Assembly (NCBI RefSeq): GCF_000390185.1
Contig: NZ_AQHR01000049.1
Span: 112,047-176,046 of the forward strand
Reading direction: 5' to 3'
DNA: 64,000 bases
DNA from: Lunatimonas lonarensis
Lineage (GTDB): Bacteria; Bacteroidota; Bacteroidia; Cytophagales; Cyclobacteriaceae
Shown: positions 44,632 through 52,751 of the stretch, in pieces
How positions within the stretch are numbered: the stretch's first letter is position 1
Layout of the letters: each line of letters begins with the position of its first letter
Program-made: the position numbers and the translations under genes
Notes under the pieces: model-generated
The model's input: only the letters and a program-made list of their open reading frames with translations
Databases searched by the model: none
Told to the model about the DNA's origin: nothing

Positions 44632-45570
44632 TTAATTGTCCGTTGTAATAAATTCAGGAATCCATTTTGCCCCAAGATCCCGAATTCTGGGTATCTCATT
44701 TATGGGAATACTATGGTACGGCCATCGAACCCGAGTACCGATGGCAGCCCAGCCTCCCACCGCAGTCAGCAATTTATCCACCGCGGTGTTAGAATACCCG
44801 TGAATGTTGATAAATGGCAATATCGCCTCCTCAAAGAAACCCTGCACCCGTTTTTCAATGGCAATGGCTTTCTGTATATCTTTCTGCATCAATTGATACC
44901 AGTCTACCGCAGCACGGGGATTCAGACACGCAACATTGGAATAGGAACCATGAGCTCCCTGGAAGATGCCTGTTGCCAAACGATGCCCCGGCACAAATAC
45001 CGACATTCGTTCCAGCACCGGTTGCATATCCTCATACCATAGGGTGTCGCCCCCAGCCACCTTGCTGCCAACCAACGGTATCCCGGTAGCAAGGAGCTCC
45101 TGCCACTGCTTGGGAGTCAGCACTTGTTTGGCATGGGGTGGATTATACAACACCAACCCGATGGGGGCAGCCGCAGCGGCCATTTTCTCCAAATAACTGC
45201 ACATCTCTGCAAATGTCAGCGACATCCAGTCAGGCAGTATTACCTGAATAGCCGAGGGCTTCAATGAAACTACTCTTTGGAGTCGCTCTAAGGAAATAAC
45301 CGGGCTCATTTGGCTGCATCCCAACTGGAACGGCAGGGAATGACGCTCGCATGTTTCGGCAGTAAGATGGCTGATACGGTCAAACTCGCTTTCGGTCTGA
45401 TTATAGAACTCACCGGCTGTACCGTTGGTGTAGACACCATCTACGCCCGAGCTGGCCAAATAGTTGAGTTGGTCCTCAAAAAGAGAATAGTCTATGTCGC
45501 CATTTGCCGAAATCGGCAATAACAGAGTTGCCCATACGCCCCGAATTTGATCGGCTGACAAAGGCCTCAT
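44632..45570 (-). CDS. DHDPS/N-acetylneuraminate lyase-family aldolase
   Basis: A 312-residue class I aldolase TIM-barrel. The Schiff-base lysine is in VGSKVAGGD near residue 170, the catalytic Tyr in LYNPPH near 139, and the carboxylate-binding motif is GTAGEF where dihydrodipicolinate synthase has GTTGE and NanA usually GSTGE. It would cleave or form a 2-keto acid with pyruvate. Context in a SusCD operon argues for sugar-acid breakdown, not lysine synthesis. Sialate lyase is possible, but no nanE, nanK or nagB is near. Its ATG overlaps the previous stop by 4 bases. Confidence 0.82.
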   Translation of the reverse strand: MRPLSADQIRGVWATLLLPISANGDIDYSLFEDQLNYLASSGVDGVYTNGTAGEFYNQTESEFDRISHLTAETCERHSLPFQLGCSQMSPVISLERLQRVVSLKPSAIQVILPDWMSLTFAEMCSYLEKMAAAAAPIGLVLYNPPHAKQVLTPKQWQELLATGIPLVGSKVAGGDTLWYEDMQPVLERMSVFVPGHRLATGIFQGAHGSYSNVACLNPRAAVDWYQLMQKDIQKAIAIEKRVQGFFEEAILPFINIHGYSNTAVDKLLTAVGGWAAIGTRVRWPYHSIPINEIPRIRDLGAKWIPEFITTDN

Positions 45571-46748
45571 CGAATTTGCCCCAGTGGAAGTTTCCAGATC
45601 ACCGTCCCCATATGGTATCGCCGATGGGTTTCAATGCCTCTGGAATAGTAGAGCGTCATAATACTTCCATCATCCAGCTGAACGCTTGCCGGATAACCGC
45701 AATCCTGGCCAAAATCCAAGTCGTCAATGACAATCATTTCGTCACTCCATGTTTGTCCATTATCTAGGCTGGTTTTTACAGCTACCCCCTTTTCGCCTAC
45801 CTTTCGGTTGCCATAGGTTAAGAGAAGCCTGCCGTCCTTTAGCGCGGTCATGTGTCCGGGATGTTGATTGTCATCGGTCAGGTTGCCGATCATTTCCCAG
45901 CTTTTGCCGTCGTCATTGCTTTCGAACAGGTCCATGGCCTGACCGGACCTCCATCGGCGGGCAGCGGCGATCCAATGCCCATTTCCTGTATGGTAAAACG
46001 CAGTCTCATTATGCCCACCGGCAAAAGCTGTGGAACCTGACGCATCACTGATAAATGACAGCCATTGCCAAGACTTTCCATCGTCCGTACTTTTAAACAT
46101 AGAGACCTTATTGACGGTCTTGTCCAAAGACTGGGCATAAGCCAGCACCCTAAGCGAGCCATCACTACCTGAAAGTACATCGCCGAAAGGTATAAACTCA
46201 GTCATCCCTTCCTGTGCCGTAGGGAATCCCGTTTTATTGATATCCCAAGTCTCGCCACCATCTTTGGAAATCGATACCCATGGACGAAGTACCGCAACCA
46301 GATCCATCTGACCGGACTGCGAAGCGGACGGTGTCAATGACCACCCTGAGGCAACTACCACCAAATTTCCTGACGTATTTGTGCCTGCGGCTACGTTCAT
46401 GCGGTTGGTCTGTGGATCGTTTGGTGTTGGTTTCCCCCTCAACTCCCAAAACCTACCATTATCGGAAGAAGCATAGCACGCGACTTGCCCTTCCATTCGG
46501 GCATGGCTGGGATGGTTGAAGATTGTGGCTACGTATGTACCATCCCCCAACGCGGTTAAATTGGGCCATGCGCACACATTATCCACCGAAATAAATCGCT
46601 CTAGCACCTGTACCCGTTTTGATGGCAATTCTAGGGGCACTCTTTCAACAGCCACCGAATCCGGGGGATGCGTGGCAGCGACGGCTGGCACCTGCAAAAG
46701 CACCATGCCAACCGCCCCTGCCATTAAAAACATTATCTTTAGGTTCAT
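45567..46748 (-). CDS. Exported sialidase-fold (BNR) protein with five Asp-boxes
   Basis: A 393-residue propeller with a signal peptide (cut near VAATH). Five Asp-boxes are clear: SSDNGRFW, SKDGGETW, STDDGKSW, SNDDGKSW and SLDNGQTW. The RIP position reads VCAWPNL, without arginine. A closing GYPASVQLDDGSIMTLYY strand is shared with the 42409 protein. It is the first gene after SusD and so probably a key enzyme of the locus, yet its active site does not match GH33. Translationally coupled to the lyase. Confidence 0.78.
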   Translation of the reverse strand: MNLKIMFLMAGAVGMVLLQVPAVAATHPPDSVAVERVPLELPSKRVQVLERFISVDNVCAWPNLTALGDGTYVATIFNHPSHARMEGQVACYASSDNGRFWELRGKPTPNDPQTNRMNVAAGTNTSGNLVVVASGWSLTPSASQSGQMDLVAVLRPWVSISKDGGETWDINKTGFPTAQEGMTEFIPFGDVLSGSDGSLRVLAYAQSLDKTVNKVSMFKSTDDGKSWQWLSFISDASGSTAFAGGHNETAFYHTGNGHWIAAARRWRSGQAMDLFESNDDGKSWEMIGNLTDDNQHPGHMTALKDGRLLLTYGNRKVGEKGVAVKTSLDNGQTWSDEMIVIDDLDFGQDCGYPASVQLDDGSIMTLYYSRGIETHRRYHMGTVIWKLPLGQIR

Positions 46749-46781
46749 CGCTATAATTGATTTTTCAATACTATTATCTAA

Positions 46782-48251
46782 TTAATAACCAGGGTTTTGG
46801 CTCACCAATGGCTCTTGGCTAAGAACGGTATTGGCAATGGGAAAGAGCAGTAGGTGGTTTTGCCCCATCCGATTTTGTAGAGCCGGCACCATCTCAAACG
46901 CTTTGTCAAATCTAACTAAATCCCACCACCTCTTTCCTTCAAGGACAAGCTCTAACAACCTCTCCCGGAGTATAGCTGAATCGTTTTGCTCTTGGCTTCC
47001 TCTGACAAATCTATACGCATCGAAGTTATGTCTAAAAGCTCGTTGACGGACAAGGTTGATTTCCACGGATGGATCTTGCCCAAGCGCATTCTTCGCTTCT
47101 GCTTTCATCAGGAGTACATCAGCGTAGCGGTACAAAATCGGATCGCTTAAAAAGACCCGGTTGCCCCCTATAATGGTGCCAGGAAACTTTTGTTGTATGT
47201 TCGTTAGATAGGTTCTTTTACCCTCGTTGTCTATTGTTTCGATATTGAAAAAAGTGGCATCCCTCCTTGTGTCATCTGCTGCAAACTGACTCCTCACTCT
47301 TTCGTGCATTACCATTAAACCCTGGCCACCACCAATAGGAAAAATCCTGTCTCTGGTTTGCTGATCGATATTACTGGGTGCCGCAGCACCAATGATCCAC
47401 ATGAACCAGAGGTAATTACCTGGCTCCAAATCTTGGTGTCGAATAGCCATGAGAATTTCCCGGTTACCTTTATTTTCAAATTTGAAAACGTCCGCAAAGT
47501 GATCTAAAAGGCCCACATCTGCTTGATCTACTTCGTTCAATGCAGCCAGTGCCGTATTTAAGTCGGCATTACCTCCTCCAAAACGTTTCGCAGTCCATAA
47601 ATATACATCGCCTTTTAGGGCATTGGTGGCTGCTTTTGACCATACAGCTCTTCCATTGGAAAAGCGATTGTCAGGAAAAAGTTGAAGTGCCCTATCTATA
47701 TCCTGCTTTATAAGGGAAAATACGGCACTCTGCGGTTCACGTTCCCTCAAGGTTACATTCGCTCCGAAGCCCTCGGTTGGTTCGGTCCGTATGATCAGAT
47801 CACCCCAGGTCTTGGCCATCGTAAAATAAAGGTAGGCACGCATTGCATAGGCCTGTGCCAATACACTGTTCTTTCTGGCTTCAGACGCAAATGAAATATT
47901 GGGAGCGTTTTTGAGAATCAGATTGGCGGTGTTGATCGCACGGTAAAAGCCACTCCAGTCAGGGTGGCCGGGCGTGTCGGCATTCATTTCGTTACGGTGG
48001 AGGATAAAAACCCCTTCGCCAAACAATCCCGGAGTCATCACCTCGCTACGGTGCTCTCCGAGCTGGTGTAGTCCCTGTGATAAATTTCGCAGCTCCACGT
48101 ACATGCCCATAAGTGCACCATTGGCATCGTTTTCCGTGCGCCAAAAATTATTCGTTGTTATGACGCTTGTGGGATCTACGTTCAGCGTCTCGGTACAAGC
48201 GCATATAACCCAAAGCAAAGTTGAAATGGCTAATATTTTTATAGTCTTCAT
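46782..48251 (-). CDS. SusD/RagB-family outer-membrane glycan-binding lipoprotein
   Basis: A 489-residue lipoprotein (ICACTETLNVDP, Cys19). The N-terminal TETLNVDPTSVITTNNFW pattern, TPR-like helices (AYAMRAYLYFTMAKTWGDLII) and the C-terminal LREREPQ and RRWWDLVRFDKA-type segments are standard for SusD. It caps the SusC channel on the cell surface and captures glycan fragments. The 19-base gap to susC shows cotranscription. Ligand cannot be predicted from the sequence alone. Confidence 0.95.
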   Translation of the reverse strand: MKTIKILAISTLLWVICACTETLNVDPTSVITTNNFWRTENDANGALMGMYVELRNLSQGLHQLGEHRSEVMTPGLFGEGVFILHRNEMNADTPGHPDWSGFYRAINTANLILKNAPNISFASEARKNSVLAQAYAMRAYLYFTMAKTWGDLIIRTEPTEGFGANVTLREREPQSAVFSLIKQDIDRALQLFPDNRFSNGRAVWSKAATNALKGDVYLWTAKRFGGGNADLNTALAALNEVDQADVGLLDHFADVFKFENKGNREILMAIRHQDLEPGNYLWFMWIIGAAAPSNIDQQTRDRIFPIGGGQGLMVMHERVRSQFAADDTRRDATFFNIETIDNEGKRTYLTNIQQKFPGTIIGGNRVFLSDPILYRYADVLLMKAEAKNALGQDPSVEINLVRQRAFRHNFDAYRFVRGSQEQNDSAILRERLLELVLEGKRWWDLVRFDKAFEMVPALQNRMGQNHLLLFPIANTVLSQEPLVSQNPGY

Positions 48252-48270
48252 GGCTTCGTTTCGTTAGAAA

Positions 48271-51200
48271 TTAGAATGTCACATTTACCCCAAAATTGTA
48301 GTTTTTGGGAATCGGATACCTTCCGTCATCTACACCACCATCTTCGGGATTCAACCCTTTATAAGCAGTAAAATAGTGAAGATTATTTCCCGTGAAATTC
48401 AACCGGATTCCATTCAACCGGAGCTTGCTGACAATGGACGCAGGAACGGAGTAACTTAAAGTCAATTCCCGTACACAAAGGAAATCCCCTGATTCAAAGT
48501 ATACTGAGTTTCCAGAAGTGGTGGTTCCATTGAAATTGTTTCGCTGAACCCTTTCCCCTCCCCAATAAAACCGCGAATACTGCGCTATGTCACCCTGCTC
48601 CTTCCATGAATTCTCGTATTTATCCAAGGTCATGTTGTTATCTCCAAATAAGTTGGTGTCCACAAACATTTTCGCCCAGTTAAAAATAGTATGGCCTGTG
48701 GTATAGTCCATACGCACATATAAGTTGAAGTTTTTGAACGAGATACTATTGGAAATGCCACCGGTCCAAACTGGAAACTGCTGCCCCATGTACACCTGAT
48801 CACGGCTGTCTATGATCCCGTTACCATCTAAATCCAGCCATTCTGTATCCCCTCCATATTTTGTCCGATCTGAGGAAACGATCCACATATCCGTCGGAGC
48901 GTTAGCTGCGGCTTCGTCAGTCGGGTAGATGCCAATTTGCTTTCTACTATACATCTCACCCAACTGGCCGCCCTCTTGGAGCCCTCCTTTCCATACATAG
49001 TCCTGTACAGCAGCGTCCCATACCAATACCCCTCCAACACGATTTCGCTCTACTCCATTGGGAGGAAGACGAAGAATTTTATTCCTTACTTTCGAAGTGT
49101 TGAACCCCAGAGTCCATTGAACAAGAGAGTTTCTGGGCAAGACCTGTGCAGAAACCTCGAGTTCAAATCCACGATTCTCCAAGCTTCCCAGGTTGGTCTG
49201 TACGCTCGCAAAGCCCGTGGATTGGGGTAATGGCAAACTGGTAATGAGATTATCGGTCACTCTACGGTAAACATCTACAATGAAACTAAGCCTATTGTCG
49301 AAGAGGCTAAAATCCGTTCCCAAGTTTACGGTCCTAGATTGCTCCCACTGTAAATCCGGGTTGGGAATAATCGTATTCTGTATCGCAGGTAATCCCGCAT
49401 ACCTAGCTCCTACACCATATGCCCCCTGTGCAGCAAAATCACCCAATCCCCCAATGTTTCCGTTTTCGCCGTAACTGGCACGCACCTTCATCCGAAGCAG
49501 GTTTTCCGGAAAAACATTTTGCCAAAACTCCTCTCTGTGAAGGTTCCAACCGGCTGAAATTCCCGGAAAAAAACCCCATTTATTTGCTGCCCCTAAATTG
49601 GACGCGCCATCATAGCGCATGTTAAGTGAAAACAGGTACTTCTGATCAAAATCATAATTTACCCTTCCAAAATATCCTAAAATAACTTGATCCGTAATGG
49701 AGCTGTTTACCGAGGTAGGCTCACTGGAAGCATTGAGAGTGGGTATCAAATCTGTAGATGCTCCCCTTCCAGACGCACTCATGGAATTTATATTTCGGTC
49801 AAAATAGGCAAAGCCCAACTTGGCATCCAGGTTATGGGATTGCCCAAAGGTTTTACCGTACGACAATATCAGATCTGCCTGCCGCTGACGCCATTGATAG
49901 TTCGACGCATTGGCCACTCGGGTATCTACGAAATTTAACGGTCCATTTAAAAAACCCGGCTGGAAACTGTAGGAATTGTTATTGATATTGTACATTGAGA
50001 TTTGAGGGTCAAAGGATAGACCTGGTAGAATATCCCATTTTGCGCCTACGGTGTAGGTGGATTTCTCTCCGGTACTCTCTGCCACCCGATTGTTAAGGAA
50101 ATACATCGGATTACCAATGCTGGAAGAAGTTCCCGGCGCAAGCGTACCATCCTCAAAAAATATTTTTGTGGTAGGCGCTAATGCCGCTGATCTATAGAAC
50201 GTTACCGCGGTCGACTGACCGGTTGTGTTGGTAGTATTGTACGTATACAATACCCTTCCATATACACTCAGGTTATCTTTGACTTTTATATCGCCATTGA
50301 GATTAAACGTCAATCGATCGTATTGGGTCGTGATAACCGTTCCTTCATTACTCATGTAACCAAGGCCCGCATTAAACGTTGCCTTCTCAGTTCCACCCTG
50401 CACAGTCACATGATGATTTTGAGAGACTCCCGTTTGGTATATTAAGGATTGGATATCATTATCCTGAAAAATAAGCGTTCGACTAGGATCCACCGGATCT
50501 GGCATACTTTCCCAACCTTCATTTAGCTTATGTTGATTTTCCAGAGTGAGGTACTGAGTGGTAAATGCCGTATTATTGGTCAAATCATTTCCTGTACCAA
50601 AACCATTCGGAAGTGTCAATCGGACTGTCTCATCAGGAAATTTATCCGGACGAATATGCCCGAGGCGAAATGCCGTCAAGTACTGCCTTGCATTGGCCAT
50701 TTCATACAGCTTGCCCGGCTCAGAGAAAGTCAGATCGTACCTATAGTTTACACGTGTCACACCGGCCTTACCTGATTTAGTAGTAATAATCACCACACCA
50801 TTAGATGCCCTTGCTCCATAGATAGAAGTAGCGGCAGCATCCTTTAGCACCTGCATGTTTTCTATGTCATCTGCCGATATATCGTTCATATCCGGTCGGA
50901 TAACCCCATCAATGATAAAAAGCGGCGCAGCGCCATTTGGATTGTTAATGGACGTACCTCCTCTTACGATCACCCTAGGAGCCGCTCCAGGCTGCCCTGA
51001 AACACTTTGCACCCGCACTCCGGACACGGTTCCCTGCAGTGCAGAAGCGGCATTTGCAAAGGGAACCGATTCCAATACCTTGCTGTCAACTTTCGTGATT
51101 GCCGTCGTCAACACCTCTCTTGACTGCTCACCAAACCCGATTACCACCACTTCCTCCATTTCCGATAGAACGGACTCCAGGCGAACATTTATTAGGCTGC

Positions 51201-51489
51201 GACCACCGATGGCTTCCTCTACAGTACGATAACCAATAAACGAAAAAACCAACGTGCCTCCCCCTTGGGGTACATTGATCGAATAGCTTCCGTCAATGTC
51301 CGTGATCGTACCAACCGAGGTGCCTTTTACCAAAACATTCACGCCGGGAACTGACTCCCCTCCACCATCGGTGACGGTACCTCGGACAATGCTTCCTGTC
51401 TGAGCATACCCCACCTGGAGGAGCAAAACCCAGCCTATCAGCAGTATGCATTTCTCCAAAAACTTTGGAAAGTGTACAGATTTTTTCAT
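48271..51489 (-). CDS. SusC/RagA-family TonB-dependent transporter
   Basis: A 1072-residue outer-membrane receptor: signal peptide (cut near GYAQTG), CarboxypepD_reg-like domain (about 35-115, RGTVTDGGGESVPGVNVLVKG), TonB box region EVVVIGFG, plug (about 125-235 with IIDGVIRPDMNDISADDIE and YGARASNGVVIITTK) and the large barrel with the C-terminal YNFGVNVTF end. There is no STN domain between signal and regulatory-like domain, so it should not signal to a FecR anti-sigma factor. It is the first gene of the locus operon, preceded by a TATCTTTG box. Confidence 0.96.
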   Translation of the reverse strand: MKKSVHFPKFLEKCILLIGWVLLLQVGYAQTGSIVRGTVTDGGGESVPGVNVLVKGTSVGTITDIDGSYSINVPQGGGTLVFSFIGYRTVEEAIGGRSLINVRLESVLSEMEEVVVIGFGEQSREVLTTAITKVDSKVLESVPFANAASALQGTVSGVRVQSVSGQPGAAPRVIVRGGTSINNPNGAAPLFIIDGVIRPDMNDISADDIENMQVLKDAAATSIYGARASNGVVIITTKSGKAGVTRVNYRYDLTFSEPGKLYEMANARQYLTAFRLGHIRPDKFPDETVRLTLPNGFGTGNDLTNNTAFTTQYLTLENQHKLNEGWESMPDPVDPSRTLIFQDNDIQSLIYQTGVSQNHHVTVQGGTEKATFNAGLGYMSNEGTVITTQYDRLTFNLNGDIKVKDNLSVYGRVLYTYNTTNTTGQSTAVTFYRSAALAPTTKIFFEDGTLAPGTSSSIGNPMYFLNNRVAESTGEKSTYTVGAKWDILPGLSFDPQISMYNINNNSYSFQPGFLNGPLNFVDTRVANASNYQWRQRQADLILSYGKTFGQSHNLDAKLGFAYFDRNINSMSASGRGASTDLIPTLNASSEPTSVNSSITDQVILGYFGRVNYDFDQKYLFSLNMRYDGASNLGAANKWGFFPGISAGWNLHREEFWQNVFPENLLRMKVRASYGENGNIGGLGDFAAQGAYGVGARYAGLPAIQNTIIPNPDLQWEQSRTVNLGTDFSLFDNRLSFIVDVYRRVTDNLITSLPLPQSTGFASVQTNLGSLENRGFELEVSAQVLPRNSLVQWTLGFNTSKVRNKILRLPPNGVERNRVGGVLVWDAAVQDYVWKGGLQEGGQLGEMYSRKQIGIYPTDEAAANAPTDMWIVSSDRTKYGGDTEWLDLDGNGIIDSRDQVYMGQQFPVWTGGISNSISFKNFNLYVRMDYTTGHTIFNWAKMFVDTNLFGDNNMTLDKYENSWKEQGDIAQYSRFYWGGERVQRNNFNGTTTSGNSVYFESGDFLCVRELTLSYSVPASIVSKLRLNGIRLNFTGNNLHYFTAYKGLNPEDGGVDDGRYPIPKNYNFGVNVTF

Positions 51490-51527
51490 AGGAAAATGAT
51501 TTTATTTGGACTTTTCATTTATCCTAT

Positions 51528-51535
51528 CAAAGATA
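51528..51535 (-). promoter_or_regulatory. Bacteroidota -7 box upstream of susC
   Basis: The minus strand reads TATCTTTG, a full TAnnTTTG match, 39 bases before the susC ATG. It lies downstream of the sigma-gene terminator, so susC has its own promoter. Confidence 0.5.
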
Positions 51536-51639
51536 TTGCAGCACAGCCCCAAAGGCTTCTACTTTATTTTATTTTACCAATACAATCTTACCGCATAGAT
51601 CAGTATGCCATCCGAACCTGCTCATCCTACCAAAAACAA

Positions 51640-51661
51640 AAAAAACCGGACTAGCCGGTTT
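51640..51661 (-). terminator. Intrinsic terminator after the ECF sigma gene
   Basis: A 7-bp perfect stem (51643-51649 with 51655-51661, 5-base loop) is followed on the minus strand by a T run (complement of the A tract at 51632-51645), 46 bases past the sigma gene's stop. Confidence 0.8.
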
Positions 51662-51706
51662 AGTGTAGAAATATAGCTCATTCAAAAAAAGTGAGTGACG
51701 CCACCT

Positions 51707-52234
51707 TTACTCCATTTCCTTACGAAGGATAAATTTTGCCTTCACCAATTGATTCTTGACGGTATTTTTCGAGATCATCAGAATATCGGCAATCTCATTA
51801 TAGGACTTCTTTTCGAAATAATTCATCTCCAATATTTGTCTTCGCTTTGGAGACAGGTTCTTGATGATGCCTTCGAGTTTGGTCAGGTTATCCTCCTTCG
51901 TCTGTTCACATTCGTGCTGTTCCTGCTGCAATCGCTCCCAGAATCGCTCCTTTAGGCAATTGTTTCGGTTCAACGCTTTTAGGTAATCAAAAATCTCGTT
52001 TTTGACCGCCGTAAATATGTAGGAGTTGAAATTCAGTTCCGGATTAATGTTCTTTCTCCGCTTGAGGATCTTCATAAATACCTCGTGGTAGATATTTTCC
52101 GCCTCCTGTTCATCCTTAATAATGGAGATACTAAACCGTATCACAGGGATCCGGTAGTATTGATATATCTTTTCGAACGCAGAATTGCTGCCCATTCGAA
52201 AATCCTCCAATAATGCTTTGTCAGGTTGTTCCAT
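51707..52234 (-). CDS. ECF RNA polymerase sigma factor (Bacteroidetes SusC-linked type)
   Basis: A 175-residue sigma-70 factor of the extracytoplasmic group. Region 2 is seen in FRMGSNSAFEKIYQYYRIPVIRFS and EAENIYHEVFMKILKRR, and region 4 in LSPKRRQILEMNYFEKKSYNEIADILMISKNTVKNQLVKA. It directs polymerase to alternative promoters and commonly pairs with SusC loci. Here there is no FecR-type anti-sigma gene next to it, and a terminator separates it from susC. The ATG at 52234 is preceded by a long AT-rich region. Confidence 0.93.
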   Translation of the reverse strand: MEQPDKALLEDFRMGSNSAFEKIYQYYRIPVIRFSISIIKDEQEAENIYHEVFMKILKRRKNINPELNFNSYIFTAVKNEIFDYLKALNRNNCLKERFWERLQQEQHECEQTKEDNLTKLEGIIKNLSPKRRQILEMNYFEKKSYNEIADILMISKNTVKNQLVKAKFILRKEME

Positions 52235-52704
52235 ACGCTAAATATTTACTCGAATACCCACTTACAAGATCTCATCAGCCTTCCCCTCAAAAGGTTTTTT
52301 GCTTAATTATTGCATGAATATCCCATTTTCCGCAAAAAGAATCTGCGCAAATCACGAATATTAATCTTCATTTCGCGAAACAGTACCAAATACTATGTAT
52401 TGAAAATGAATAGCTTACAAAATATTGATCCGAAAACTTCATGATTTCTTAAATATACGTGCAAAAAATAAACACATCTTTACATTATTGTTAATAAAAG
52501 CCACCTATTTTTGACAAAAAACAAAAATAAACGTTTGTGTTGTTTTTTTGTTAACAGCTAAAAGCCAACCATTTTAAGGTTTCACGTTAAAAAAATTCAT
52601 ATTTCAAATGAATTCCGAAATATTTTTTGAAATAAACCAAAGATATTCTGAGCAACCGATTGCAGGTATCCCAAAACCAAATAAAAAGTATTTATGTATC
52701 CCAT
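52235..52704. other. AT-rich intergenic region upstream of the sigma gene
   Basis: About 470 bases without a credible gene. It is much richer in A+T than the flanking genes, with several A and T runs, and must hold the sigma gene's promoter, but I see no unambiguous -7 box near the start. Nothing else was recognised. Confidence 0.5.
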
Positions 52705-52706
52705 AA

Positions 52707-52739
52707 AAAAAACCGAAGATCGGGATGCTTCGGTTTTTT
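52707..52739. terminator. Strong terminator after the GH20 gene
   Basis: A 12-bp stem of A6CCGAAG with CTTCGGT6 (52707-52718 with 52728-52739) with a 9-base loop; A/T runs on both sides make it functional in either direction. It lies 13 bases past the GH20 stop on the minus strand. Confidence 0.88.
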
Positions 52740-52751
52740 GTTTTTCACTTG

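Noticed and set aside
48271..51489. SusC as a siderophore or vitamin receptor
   Set aside because: The CarboxypepD_reg-like domain, RagA-type length and adjacent SusD fit a glycan receptor.
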